This document shows, one piece after another, positions 1 to 10,860 of a stretch of DNA of 64,000 nt. This stretch comes from Cristatella mucedo. Lineage: Eukaryota > Bryozoa > Phylactolaemata > Cristatellidae. The notes under the pieces were generated by a model. The model was not told the DNA's origin. It made no database searches and saw nothing but the letters and a program-made list of their open reading frames with translations. The stretch's first letter is position 1; each line of letters opens with the position of its first letter. Made by a program: the position numbers and the translations under genes. The stretch spans positions 1-64,000 of the forward strand of contig WPIO01000286.1 in the NCBI GenBank assembly GCA_009760855.2, written 5' to 3'.

Positions 1-1275
1 AGAGCAACTGGGCTAGTCACAGAGGTAATAAAGACTGTCTTCGTGTTCGCGTTTAAGCAAAGGAGATGCAACATCTAAGCACAGATCGACCAAGGCAGGT
101 AAAAAAAGAAACCATGTGAAGAATTTTAAAAGCTTGGCCTAGAAATAATCTCAGTACCGTTCGTTTTACGATACAGAGCTCCACTGGCTGAGCTATTGCC
201 ATTGCTCAAGCAGCAGCCGGGGGCATGAAGTCTGGAATTGCATTTAGTGCCTGCATGCTGAAGCCTGATCCAGCTCTACTGCCTAAATCAAGTTCTGCTG
301 AATAGGCAGAGCTCAGATCAAGGTTTGCTGACTAGCTGCTTGAGAAAGGTATAAACTGAGCAATCTAAATGCTTACTTTTCAGTGTCTCTGTCTGTAACT
401 CAATAAAGTCATAAAAAGGCAAACAAAGTTTTCAGTAAAAGGCTTGTACCTTGTATATGTACAAATATCTTGCGCACGCACCTTGTAGAAGTGTATTTAC
501 TTGGCTGACCTTGTACAGGTTTGATTGAAGGGTGAGTGAAACTACACAGCAGCAACAGTCAACTGCATCATTTCTAGGTACCCTGCTGGTAGTTAAGAGC
601 ATGTGTGGTTTTATTATGAATTAGAGCCCAAAAGTCAATTTTAAGTTTGAAAATGTGATTAACTTAAAAAAGATTACTAGTGGACCTTAGTTTGTCTATT
701 CTTAGTCGTTTAATGATGTATCACCTCATGAGCAGTGGATGAGGCCATCGATGTATGGCTTGCTGTGGCTTGATAAGTTAAGCTGATCTACATCACTTAC
801 CTTTTTACAGCTTCTGTGATTCATTATAGCATGAAGAAGTGATGGAGTGGCCAAAATCGAAAAGCTGAAAATAAGGAGAGGCATCATGCCTTGCTTACAG
901 GCAACCAATGAAAAGTGATATATTTTAGCATTTAAATAACACATAAGCGCTGATTGAAAATGGGGCTTGCCAACTTGAGCTTAGCAACCAGCAAAAGGGC
1001 GACTCACAAGCAAACAACTTGCAATTTCTTTTATCATAGCGATAAGCAGCATTTCTATTAGCCAAGTTTTGTTTTGCTTAGCAATTAAAATTTATTAACA
1101 AATAGCAGCTAACCTTCAGAGTATGAAAGTCTATATGTGCTTGCAGCCAATGACCAATGCACAGAAAATGTTGAGCAGAGGAAATTTTCAAGCATTCTAA
1201 CAAGAACTCTGACATTCTCCATGCAAGCACTATGTCTCTGTCTTATTCATTAATACTGTACTGTGCTTGTCATAG
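1..1275. other. Non-coding stretch upstream of the first propeller exon
   Basis: No convincing coding sequence is seen. By position it is probably the intron before the exon that begins at 1276, or older flanking DNA. Around 380-415 there is a weak match to the minus-strand 3' end of LINE family B (CTGTCTGTAACTC followed by a CATAAA-type segment). The match is too short and diverged to call firmly. The 72-residue minus-strand open frame at 726-944 has no recognisable domain. Confidence 0.4.
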
Positions 1276-2152
1276 GGGAGCAGCCAATGCTGCACTTTGG
1301 ACCTGCTTCCTGCAGCTTTCAGTCAATTGGCGATTGCTGGGATATTTGTGTGACACCAGTTGGGCATCTGCTGCTGGCTGCCAGACACCATGGCCTGAAA
1401 GAATACAGCCAGAGTGGCCTCGAGCTGAGCTGCTGGAGACCTGCGAAGCAGAGCTACGGAGGGGACGACGAGGTCATTACAGTGCAGTCTCTGGTGGACG
1501 GCCGAGCTGCTGTAGGCGTGGCTTACTCACGGCTAATCCTATTACTCAGACGCAGATCTGCTGCTGCTGGGGACCAGTGGATTGAGAATAGACGTGTCGC
1601 AGTGCTGCAGTCACCTCCCTGGAAGCTGTCTGTGCTCGGTGACCTGCTTGCTGTGACTGAGGGCCGAGGCCAAGAGCTGCAGCTGCTGCAGCTGAGCACA
1701 GGGCAGCTGCTGTACAGCAGGAAATGCAAGTATTGGATAGGCAGTGTTGCTCTTATTGCGGCTTCTGTGGTCATTACGAACACATCAGGTAGGTTGCTGC
1801 CAAGCGACGGAAATAAAAAGTCCGTCGTTGACCGCCATGATCACCGAGGTAGCAGACAGTGGAGACACAAACTGAGCAGCAAGGAGAAAGTGGTAGATGT
1901 GTACTGCAGGCGGCTTGCTCTACGTGGCCGTAACAGGAACGTGGCCTGGTAAGTGGGGGAACAGTGTGAGGGCCTTCAGTGCCGAGACGGGCTTGCTGCT
2001 GAAGCGAGTCATATCCTACAGCAGCCACCGACTGATGAACCTTTCGCGCCTGTCACTGTGAACAGGACCGAGGACGGTGCTAGCAGTGCTGAGCCTAGAT
2101 TCTTCTAGCAGGCAGTCGATGAACGTGACTTTGTACCTGCAGCAGCAGTAGG
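1276..2152 (+). pseudogene. Broken beta-propeller-like last exon (paralogue 1)
   Basis: This 877-nt exon is homologous along its length to the exon at 61130-61998. Shared landmarks in order are LAARHHGLKE/LVAASEQGLKE, SCWRP/HCWRP, DGRAAVG, LLRR, VAVLQSP, LAV/LAA, the GxRxWRH motif, LYVAV/LYLAV and a terminal VLAV...VTLY/VTVY strand. It begins after a TCATAG acceptor and enters with two bases of a split codon, exactly as its paralogue does. The alternation of short hydrophobic strands and the segment RAFSAETGLLLKRV suggest a beta-propeller (NHL, WD or PQQ type); the fold is inferred. There are two lesions. A frameshift lies near 1900, after KVVDV, where reading moves from the frame of 1263 to the frame of 1912. 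A TGA stop lies in that second frame at 2059-2061. The natural stop would be TAG at 2150-2152. Upstream exons are outside the window or lost. It is most likely a pseudogene. Confidence 0.75.
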
Positions 2153-3400
2153 CAGCAGCTGAGAGCGAACGATGCTCGCATGCAGCTTCAGGTCTGGAAC
2201 AACTTCGTAGTCTGCATTGCATGCAACTCACCTGTTGTTAGACTGCTACAATTACCCAGCGTATCTGTACATATACCCACGTATCTGATCTTGCCTTGCG
2301 ACAAATTAATTATTATTCAATAATTTAACGACTTGTTTTAAAACATTGCAGCTTTAGTTAGTTGCAGCAGGTGCAATGCTGAGGAGCTCTAGAGCGTTTG
2401 CCGACTTTACGCCAAGGTCCATTGTTATCCTGCCTGCTTTAGAGTCGTTCAGCCTAATGACGCATCACATAACCTACTTCCAGTGCAGACACTCAGCTTT
2501 CGGCATGCTCTGCTCGGAAAACCTTTGCCTTGCGGGCTTAACCTTGACCCATCCAGCTAAACTTCACACGGTCTCTGTATAGCTTTGCCAAACCTGAAGA
2601 AGCGTCGTGTGGCGTCACTTCAGCATAGCTTCCCGTGGACATTCCTTCCTATGTTAATATAATTTCGTTTGGACCAGCTTGGAACCTCGTTCGTGAAGAG
2701 CATTCCCCTTACCCAGTGGATTATGACGGCCGTCCGAACGTACCCCAGCGCTCTTTAAATTAACCTAGTCTGTAAAAACCTCGACCGGACTCCGGAAAGG
2801 CGTCAGCTTGCTGTGTGTAGAATGAACCAGTTGATTTTAAAATTCGATCAAGCTTAGCTTCACTTGACCAGGTAAAGCAAAGTAGCTAAGGCTTTATTCA
2901 AGATTCATGGGAAGTGGCAAACTTAATGCTATCTCTGTGGGTTGTTATCGGACGATTAACCTAGCGCATTTATTGATTATTTTTCAGTTTTGTTGGCAAT
3001 TTTTATCTTAATTTCATTTCATTTGTAATTTCAATAACAACCTTCCCTCGTACTCCTTTGCTTTCTTCCGTTGTCTTGCTTAATTTGATAGAGATATTGT
3101 ATTTGGAGGATTAAAATAAGCAGCACTTATTTGCTTGCCTACGATTACTTTCTTTTTATCTCGCCATTCTGGTTTCAAAAGATTAACCCATGAAGCTTTT
3201 AATTTGCTTTCAGGGTTCAAATCTCTGTTTTATTAATTAGCCAATTTAGACAGCGAACTTGTAATGGTGAAGATAGACAAGATCAGGAGTCCATCCCTGT
3301 GAAGACCATAACCCCCTAGAATACTATACCACCGATTCCTGGCTGCACCTCAATGTATACATTTATACATGTCACTAGTAATCTCGTACTGAAGTTCGTA
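2153..3400. other. Intergenic stretch, nothing recognised
   Basis: AT-rich DNA without a convincing open frame, RNA gene or repeat that I can name. The 68-residue plus-strand frame at 2376-2582 has no recognisable motif and is probably chance. Confidence 0.4.
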
Positions 3401-3800
3401 TCCTAATCAATAATAATAATAATAATGCACTTGATAACGCAACCTCAGAGAACTCAATCTCTCTCTCAAGGCGTTTTACATTTGCTGCAAAGGGAAATGC
3501 AATTGAAGGGTGACTAATATCATACTTGATAAAAAACAAAATCAATAACATGGTTAGGGGTGACATGCACAGGGTCAGCATGCAAATGTGGTTAGCGGCA
3601 GCATGCACAGTGTTAGCACGCATAAGCATGTATTGGACGAATCACAGGGACCCACTAAATGCTGCCCTAAATAGGTGTGTTTTTAAGTCCTTTTTAAATG
3701 TCGTCAAGTCAGGGGATGCTGTGATGCAAGTCGGTAGGGAGTTGCAGGCTTTGGGAGCGTACGAACTAAACATTGAAGGAGACAACGAGTCTTCTGGACC
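3400..3800 (-). mobile_element. LINE family A, 3' end fragment
   Basis: Read on the minus strand, it contains the last residues of the RT ORF, the family 3' UTR with its CATGCTGCC...CATGCTGACCCTGTGCATGTC blocks, the terminal hairpin, and the (ATT)n tail at 3407-3425. It is 5'-truncated, as is usual for LINEs. The hairpin is diverged here (GATAACGCAACCTCAGAG). Confidence 0.8.
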
Positions 3801-4084
3801 CTAATCCCACCGTCCTGCTCCTACGCTGCATTCATTTGCTGCAGTCATGCATAACTATCTGTATTTCGACTGCATGCCGGCTGGTACCGCTCCTTTCCTA
3901 AACAGCTGTTGGGAGCATCGTCGAGCATACACTGTAGTACCAACTCTTGATTACAATTTCGCCTTTAATTACCCGATGCTTTTTCTTCGCTGGTGAATTA
4001 CATTGGAAAATTTCTCACTTTGAAACTTTTCAAGCAGCCGCGTTTCTCCAAATAAATGGCGATAACACCTGCCTAATAGTTTAA
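3801..4084. other. Short unassigned spacer
   Basis: Nothing recognised between two minus-strand LINE A ends. Confidence 0.35.
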
Positions 4085-4180
4085 TAGTAATAATACATGT
4101 GATAAAGTGCTCTCAGAGAACTCGATTTCTTTCTAGGCACTTTACAATTGCTGCAAGCGAAGCCCAAATTGAATTTAGGA
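4085..4180 (-). mobile_element. LINE family A, terminal hairpin fragment
   Basis: It carries only the (ATT)n tail, the terminal hairpin (ATAAAGTGCTCTCAGAGAAC on the plus strand) and the start of the 3' UTR. It is a very short 5'-truncated or decayed copy. Confidence 0.7.
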
Positions 4181-4434
4181 TCTAGGCAGTATCATCGTGA
4201 CACTCTAAGGCCGAGTGCTCAGAATAGGCTCATCCAGCATAACCCTTGTAATACCAGTATGGAAAGTACTTGCAATGTAATGCATCAGCGTCTTTATTTA
4301 TGCCAACGCACAAGAACTCGGTGGGTGTAAGCTGGTTTTCCTATAGCTCATTCAAAGCCTAATCGTCTTTTCGTATGCATATGGTAACCATTAGAATTGA
4401 GTACACAAAAAAGAGTACAATTAATTATACCCAT

Positions 4435-4700
4435 GAGCAAATGTAAAGCGCCTAGAGAGAGATTAAGTTCTCTGAGGGCGCTTTATCAAGTGAATTATTA
4501 TTATTATTATTATTATTATTATGATAAAGCGTCCATGGAGAACTAAATCTCCTTCTAAGTGCCTTACATTTACTGCATAGGAAGCACGATCGAATGGTTA
4601 GTGGTAGCATACTCAATAACAATAAGCATAACTTGGTTAGGGGTGACCTGCACACAGTCAACATGCAATCATGGTTAGGGACAGCATGCAAGCCTGATAG
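4435..4700. mobile_element. Two LINE family A 3' ends, tail to tail
   Basis: A plus-strand terminal hairpin at 4441-4493 runs into an (ATT)n tract at 4495-4521. That tract is followed by a minus-strand hairpin and 3' UTR running to about 4700. The two copies share one A/T tract, giving a large inverted repeat. Either one copy inserted into the tail of another, or this is a twin insertion. Confidence 0.75.
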
Positions 4701-4865
4701 CCAGGTCAGATTTCAACGCCTGAAAGAGTATCTGCTTAATTATTGGCGTCCTTCTGCTAAATAGCTGTTTTCATGTTATACCCTGATATTACAATTAGTT
4801 TTTCAACGATACTCGTGTAGCCGATCTTTTAGCAGGACCGTTATTGTGTCTACCTAAGGTTAAAC

Positions 4866-5410
4866 ATGGCGGCTTTACAGGAGCGTCCTGCGATTGATAA
4901 AGGCGTGCTATCATACATATGCTGCGGACGAATGGAAGAGCGGTCGCTGCTGCTGGGCTGCCTGCACAGCTGTTGCAGTGGCTGTGTTGATAGTGCCGCA
5001 AAAATGGAGGGCTCAAGAAGCTCGCACTGTGACGGTTGTGACGTACTCACTAACTTCAGTTCAACCAACCATCTCACTCGTTTTGTTGCTGCCACAGTAA
5101 GACTTGTCACAGCCCTGAGAGATGCAAGAAGCTTAAGTGTCTGCAGAGAAGCTGGCAGGCCGGATAAGCCCCGTGCAGGCAGTGCCAGAAATTCCTGTGC
5201 TCAGCCTGCCTAGGTTGCCATGACCAATATAGTACATACCGCTTGACGGCTGAATTGGAACTTAACCCGAGTGAAGTGTTGCAACTCACGCCGGAGAAGC
5301 AATGCCCAAAGCACGGAAAGCTGCTGGATTTCATCTGCTTAGACTGCAAGCAAGCCAAGCACATCTAGTACATCATGCAGTGCAGGCACTCAGGACACTC
5401 ATTTTTGAAC
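4866..5410 (+). pseudogene. TRIM-like RING/B-box N-terminus, decayed
   Basis: A methionine in a good context (AAACATGG, 4866) starts a frame with RING spacing: a CC pair, then LLLGCLHSCCSGC, then CDGC. This matches the C-H-C-C and final C-x2-C ligands of TRIM-type E3 ubiquitin ligases, although the first Cys pair is irregular. After about 5100 the reading frame changes. Another frame gives a B-box-like cluster (CRQCQKFLCSACLGCHD) and then a second B-box (CPKHGKLLDFICLDC...CRHSGH) through 5403. A TAG at 5367-5369 interrupts the second B-box. In TRIM proteins these zinc modules build an E3 ligase platform. The last B-box residues are in the same frame as the Gypsy gag that follows, so the junction lies near 5405-5420. 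It may be the first exon of the gene whose later exons lie at 39.7-62 kb, or the remnant of a separate gene. Confidence 0.65.
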
Positions 5411-6121
5411 GGAGTGGGTGGCAGGAGGCTGATAGAATGCGCTTGTGCCAAACAACAATTGTCGCAGCAAAGTGTGTACGAATTTTATGAATGTATCTTG
5501 AAGGAATCAGGAATGGCGTACCCTGCTATGACTGCTGCCGACCTCGACGGGTTAATGCTTCCGATTTTTGTGCGTGGCTTAAACCCACGCATGGGCGAGC
5601 ATGTGTTTCGCCATGGGTGTCGCGACTTGAATGAAGCTCTGAGATACGCCGAGCGTTGCGAAGAGCTGAAGAGGCAGAGACAGGTTAGCGGGTGGGGCAG
5701 CAGGCCCATCGTAGGGCAATCCAGTGGCACGGGCCTACGTGGAACAGGTGCCACTATGGTAAGCCCTAGTGAGCAACTCTTGGCATCCCAGTTTGAGCGC
5801 CTTTGTGACATAGAAGCTAGACTCAAATCAAGAGAAGTTTCGACCAGTCCTAGGGGCGGTCGTGGTGGGCGACCGGACGATGTTTATACCCACGATAGAC
5901 AGCCGATTTGTCGACGATGCAAGCAGCCTGGCCATATAGAGCGGCAGTGCAGGCGAGAGCAGGCCCAGATGCGCACCGGACCGGCCACGGGGCTTCCACG
6001 TGTTGCTCCCCGCCTTCGAGCAATAACTCATGCTGGGGCCGCAGGTGTCCTGCAGGGCTGGGAAAACCCAGTCCAGACGGAGCGTGAGCTGACCGAGAGG
6101 CCCCCTAGCCCACCGGTTTGA
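5411..6121 (+). pseudogene. gag: Gag-like protein with zinc knuckle (5'-truncated)
   Basis: The open frame runs through 5375-6121, but its first residues are B-box-derived. The gag part starts near 5411 and lacks the usual N-terminal matrix/capsid half. It keeps the capsid C-terminal type segment (FVRGLNPRM...) and a classic zinc knuckle C-x2-C-x4-H-x4-C at 5909-5950 in a basic, glycine/arginine-rich context, which in the family binds genomic RNA. It ends at TGA 6119-6121, and the pol frame continues in the same phase beyond it. Confidence 0.8.
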
Positions 6122-8600
6122 CCAGCTCGAGTACCGCAGGTCGGGAAGGCCCTAGGCTCTCGAGAGGGCATCCTCACAACGGCGGTGGACCTGCAGGTAG
6201 ATGGCCATGATGTGGTTGGACTTCTAGACTCCGGGGCCGAAATCTCGTTAGTGGACGCTAAGTATGCTACAGCCTGGGGCTTGAAGTTGAATAAGTCCAC
6301 CATGAAGGCCGTCGGGGTGACCGGGGCACCACTGGATATCATAGGCACAGCCAGCGTCCTTATCACTATAGCGAAGTTGGTGAGGAAGCACGTGGTGCAT
6401 GTAGCCGAGGGTAGCTCATTTCCAGTGCTACTAGGGACAAACTTTCTTAGGAAACTTCCCCCTCTAACTCTGGACTACGGGCAAGGTGTAGCGACTATTG
6501 GGACCCATACAATAAACTTACGAAGCAACCGCTCCTGTGACCCACCTGGAATGGATGTATGTGTGCCAGAGGACCTAAATATTGCACCTAGGTGCGAGCA
6601 GTTGGTCAGATGTCCTGTGACGACTGCAGTAGAGGTTAAATGGCTGTTCGAGCCCAACGAAGGGAGGCTGGCAGGGCTAGGTCTGGCTGCAGCTAGGGCC
6701 ATAGTCGTATCGCGAGGCTGGGTCCCAGTGCGGCTCATTAATACTGGCCACCACCAGGTCCGGCTCAAGCTGGGCACTCACATTGGTAGGCTGCTTCCAG
6801 TCGACTCCAGGGTGGATGTACAAAACAGGCCAGCCACTGAAGTGTGTGGCGTTCGGGAAGTGGCATCGGATGAGTTCCAGCTCGACCTTTCAGGAACTAG
6901 CTTGAAACCACAGGAGCAGCAGCTGCTGCGAGATCTCCTGATTGATTATCGGGATGTTTTCTCAAGTGGGAGCTTGGACCTCGGCCTGCTAGAACAAGTG
7001 CAGCACCAAATAGACACCGGGAGTTCGAGGCCGATTCGGGCCAGACCCTACCCTGTACCTCAGGCACTGCGGTCCGAAGTAGACAACCAGGTACGCGTCA
7101 TGCTCGAAGCCGGTGTGATCGAAGAGTCGTGTAGCCCATGGAGCTCACCGGTAGTACTAGTCAAGAAGAAGGACGGTACATACCAGTTCTGTGTTGATAA
7201 TAGGCGGCTTAACTCAGTAACGGTAAAGGACAGCTACCCATTACCTCGGCCAGACGAGGTTTGTCAATTGTTAGGGGGCGCACGATATTTCAGCACTCTT
7301 GACCTTGCCTCAGGGTACTGGCAGATAGCGATGCACCCTGAGGACAAGGCAAAGACTGCCTTCGTGACCTACAATGGGCAGTACCAGTTTAAGAAGATGA
7401 GCTTTGGGCTGTTCAATGCACCCGGTACGTTCCAGCGAGCCATGGACTTCGTCCTAGTAGGTCTTCAATGGACGACTTGTCTAATTTATATTGATGACGT
7501 ATTGGTCTTTTCGATGAGCTTTGAGGAACATCTGGTTCGGCTTGGGGAGGTTCTGGATAGGATGAGGGCAAATGGTCTCAAGATCAAACCCTCGAAATGC
7601 CACTTTGCCAGGGACGATCTGGGGCACCTACTGTCCGCGGACGGTATATTGCCAGATCCGGGGAATGTTGACAAGATTCTGCATTACCCACCACCCAGGA
7701 ATGTACAGGAGGTCAGGCAGTTCCTTGGACTGGCCTCCTACTATCGCAAGTTTGTGCCCGGGTTTGCCAAAATTGCTGTGCCGCTAAACAACCTGCTGCG
7801 AAAGGGTGAGCGCTTCGTGTGGTCGAGGGAATGTGAGCGTTCCTTCAAGGATCTCCGGGACCGGCTGTGTTCAAAGCCAATTCTCAGGTTCCCAGACTTT
7901 GCTGCACCCTTTGTTCTTAGTACAGATGCCAGTGGTACTGCTCTAGCAGCCGTTCTCGGGCAAGTTGTGGACGTGGAGGAGCATGCCGTGGCCTATTTCA
8001 GCCGGATTCTGAACAAGACTGCATGTAATTATTCCACCGTTGAGCGGAAGGCATTAGCCGTCGTAGCAGCAGTGCGCCACTTTCGAGGGTACCTTTATGG
8101 TCATCGGTTCTCTGTACTATCAGATCACCAGCCTTTGGTGTGGGTCCTTAAAGGGAACCACGAATCTCGGCGCTTAGCAAAGTGGGCCTTGGAGCTACAG
8201 GAGTACGATATGGAGGTGAAATATTGTTGTGGGAAGGCTAATGCCAATGCGGATGCTCTGTCATGTTTGCAAGAGCCGGCTCCTGCTGGCTTCGTGGGCA
8301 CTGTTGTTGCAGCCGAGGCTGACCCTGCGTACATGAGGAAAATGCAGTTGAACGATTCGTTGCTGCGCTGCCTAATGGATTCGTTGCAGGGGAACGATGT
8401 CGGACACTGCACACAGGAGCATAGACAATATGTTAACAATGATCGCTCATCGTTCGTTCTGCTCCCGAATGGGTGTCTCTATCGGGCCGTCGCCGGAAGG
8501 CGCCGGAAGCAGCTGGTGGTACCTGCTGCCCTGCGACTGCATGTTAAGCGAGAGTGCCATGACGGTCTATTCGGAGCCCATTTGGGCACCAGAAAACCCC
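6122..8600 (+). CDS. pol: Pol: protease, reverse transcriptase, RNase H
   Basis: One frame is open from the gag stop to 8662. It holds an aspartic protease with LLDSGAEIS (active-site DSG at 6227-6235) and a C-terminal hydrophobic-Gly loop (VLLGTNFL). Next is RT with the fingers motif WSSPVVLVKKKDG, LDLASGYWQI (first catalytic Asp) and YIDD at 7487-7498 (the catalytic pair). RNase H follows with STDASG near 7922, an ERKALA glutamate, SDHQPL and NADALS aspartates. All key acidic residues are present. The order and spacing are those of Ty3/Gypsy pol, which copies RNA to DNA in virus-like particles. The frame breaks near 8600 at the start of integrase. Confidence 0.92.
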
Positions 8601-9870
8601 GAGCCGCGTGCAGGAGCGATATTTCTGGCCAGGCATGGCAGAAGACATCGTGGAGTATGTAAGGACGTGCATCGCATGCCACTCCGAAAAGCGGCCTCGG
8701 CAATGGGCAAAAGTGCCTCTGAAGAGCATTCCAGTGGAACGACCTTGGCAAAGAGTTGCCATGGATATAGTGAAGCTGCCACTAACATCGTCAGGGAACC
8801 AGTACATACTAGTGATGACCGACTGCTTCACGAAGTGGCCCGAGGCTAGAGCGATTCCCGATCAGACAGCACTGACTTGTGCCAAAGTCTTCATGGAAGA
8901 GATTGTCTGCCGGCACGGTGTTTCCGATGAGGTCTTCTCTGACCGTGGGGCCAACTTTATGTCTCGAATGCTCGAGCGGGTGTGTCGCATGATGTCTATC
9001 GACCAATTGCACACATCGCCGTATCACCCACAGACTGATGGGCTAGTAGAGCGCTTAAATGGCAAGCTTGTAGAGATACTTTCCATGTTTTCCAGTAGCA
9101 ACCAGCGTGATTGGGACTTGTACATACCGTACGTGCTGTTTGCCTATTGAACTTGCTTTCACGAGTTGACTCGCTGCAGCCCATTTTTCATGAACCACGG
9201 GCGAGAGGCTCGTTTGCCAATAGACCTAGTTTTGCCTGTGGACGAGCCGTGTGAAGCCGGGGACGGCTATGTGCAGGCCATGCATGATAAGCTTGTCGAA
9301 GCATGGGACGTAGCAAGGCAGAACATGCAGGCTGCTCAGGCCAACCAAAAGCGGCAGTACGACCGTACTGCCACAGAATCCACGTTGAAGGTCGGTGACT
9401 ACGTGTATGTTTATCCACCCAGGCCCCGGAGGGGTCTTTCACCAAAGTTGCAACACCTGTGGCGAGGTCCCCACCTAATTGTGGACCATACTGACACGAA
9501 CGTTCGCGTTGTGGACGAACACGACACTGCTGGCACACCTAGGACAGTACATATCAACCGCTGCAAACCATCTTGGCGCAGGGCAACAGGACTGCCACCT
9601 GCTGACCTGGAGGACGAGCTTCCCACGCCAAGCACTTCTGATGAGGCAGATAGAGGGGAAATTAATGATGATCAGTCACCAGCCACTGCAGATCACGCTG
9701 AAGAAGAACCGGTCGAACCGACGGCGACACCTCAACTCGACGAAGAACTAACGCTCGGAGTTGGACCAGCTACTGCCTCGCTAAGCGATCAGGCTAATGC
9801 AGGCCCAGCAGGCTCACGGCAAAGCGCACGCCAGCAGAAGCCCAATCCTCGTTTTTCAGACTTTGTGTAG
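8600..9870 (+). pseudogene. int: Integrase with frameshift and one internal stop
   Basis: The HHCC zinc module straddles the frameshift. Its histidines (CHDGLFGAHLG) are in the pol frame and its cysteines (CIACH, about 8668) are in the next frame, which runs from 8608. The catalytic triad is intact: Asp at 8764, Asp at 8941, Glu at 9049, giving the family's D-D-x35-E spacing, with HTSPYHPQTDG before the Glu. A TGA at 9148-9150 interrupts the frame after VLFAY. The same frame reopens and carries the GPxxI-type C-terminal domain (WRGPHLIVDHTDTNVRVV) and then an acidic, low-complexity tail ending at 9870. No clear chromodomain is visible. One frameshift and one nonsense codon should abolish function unless suppressed. 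Confidence 0.88.
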
Positions 9871-10273
9871 AGTTCGTATGTTCCATGGTATGCGAAAGGT
9901 TTAACAGTTAGTGCCATGTGTTTCTTGTGGTCTTAGGTCGACCTCGACTCCGGTCAACGTGCATCGTGGAACATTTGGGACTTCGACGAACAGCAACCGT
10001 ATGGCCACCTCATGATGATGATGCCCACAGAGTACAGCCACCGCTAGCTCGCCAGAAACTCTCCAGGAGCGGCTGTGTCTCGTAAAAAGGACGTCGTCTG
10101 ATAACTTTGAGGACATTTTAGATTAGTTCGTAGCACTAATAGATTTGTAATCGTGGTCACTCGGTGTAATGCTGATGAGCCATCGCTGTGTATTTGGAGC
10201 CTCTGTGGTAGTTAGACGACATATCCACAGAGTGAATGGTTGTAGATGCGAGGACGCATCTTCCCCCGGATGG
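9871..10273 (+). other. Non-coding region between pol and 3' LTR
   Basis: About 400 nt between the end of the integrase frame and the putative LTR start. It contains no ORF with recognisable content. A polypurine tract would be expected just before the LTR. Only a weak purine run (CCGGATGGTGA) is seen near 10267-10275, so the tract is decayed or the boundary is off by some bases. Confidence 0.5.
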
Positions 10274-10860
10274 TGACATATGTACCCTAGAGTAGGCGGA
10301 CCCACTGACATTCGATATGTTGGACTGGGCGTCGCCTTGCCCCGGAAGGGTAAAGCCTGGGGTCAGCTCCCACAGTTCCGAGGACGGGAACTGGGTACAA
10401 CGTGCTCGCTCTCTTTTGGCAGAAGCTCTCGACGGTGTTGGACGTCCGCTCCGTCTACCACAGAGTACTCAGCTAGCCAGGTCTTGGACGGCGTACGCGT
10501 GTACTGGTAAAACGGAGTCCTGCGACGGTGCGACTGTGGACGCCGACTGAGCACTAACACGTTTGTCCACGCTTGCGGCATCATCCCGCGCCCTTTAGTT
10601 TACTTTGTATAGGACCTTCCTCTGTAGGCTTGCTTAGTGCCCTCCTCTGTATAGCGCATGCATATGTATTATATAAAGTGTTGTGTACCCGATCGATCAC
10701 GCGTGAACCACTGTTACCGGAGGGCTTGGCGTAACGACCCAGAACGGACATAGATAGTAGCGAGCTATAGTAGGAGTTAGCTGCTGGCCCCTTGAACTCG
10801 GTTACAAATATGTCAATAAAAGTCAAGTTTTGTGAAAGTCGATCGTCGTTTTGTTTGTAT
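10274..10860 (+). repeat. Putative 3' LTR of the Gypsy element
   Basis: It begins near TGACATATGT (10274). It holds a TATA box (TATATAAA, 10670-10677) and a poly(A) signal AATAAA at 10815-10820, in the order expected for U3-R-U5. The inverted counterpart ACAAATATGTCA occurs at 10804-10815, but that would place the end inside the poly(A) signal, so the true 3' end is probably further on and cannot be fixed without a second LTR. A diverged minus-strand relative of this LTR lies at about 22960-23590, which supports its identity as an LTR. Confidence 0.65.
10670..10677 (+). promoter_or_regulatory. TATA box in the Gypsy LTR
   Basis: TATATAAA lies about 140 bp upstream of the AATAAA signal in the putative LTR. 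This is a suitable distance for a U3 core promoter driving transcription from R. Function is inferred from position only. Confidence 0.5.

Larger units (their letters stand above)
5411..10860 (+). mobile_element. Ty3/Gypsy-type LTR retrotransposon lacking its 5' LTR
   Basis: Gene order is gag - protease - RT - RNase H - integrase, then a non-coding 3' region and an LTR, which is diagnostic of Ty3/Gypsy elements. The element abuts a decayed B-box sequence at its 5' end. No 5' LTR or primer-binding site is seen, so it is either 5'-deleted or chimeric. Lesions are a TGA between gag and pol (6119), a frameshift near 8600 and a TGA at 9148. No envelope ORF is seen. Its GC content is visibly higher than that of the surrounding sequence. 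It is decayed but relatively young compared with the LINE fragments. Confidence 0.9.

Noticed and set aside
1523-2231. Minus-strand frames overlapping propeller paralogue 1
   Set aside because: They are shadows of the GC-richer plus-strand exon. They show no motifs, and the plus strand has homology to 61130-61998.
4866-5110. Bacterial-type operon reading of the dense ORFs around 4.8-5.2 kb
   Set aside because: The frames overlap on both strands, ribosome-binding sites are absent and the motifs are eukaryotic RING/B-box.
9188-9751. Alternative frames overlapping the integrase C-terminus (9188-9538 minus, 9411-9635 minus, 9479-9751 plus), considered as a possible envelope or accessory gene
   Set aside because: No signal peptide, membrane segment or cleavage motif is seen. 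The integrase frame explains the composition.
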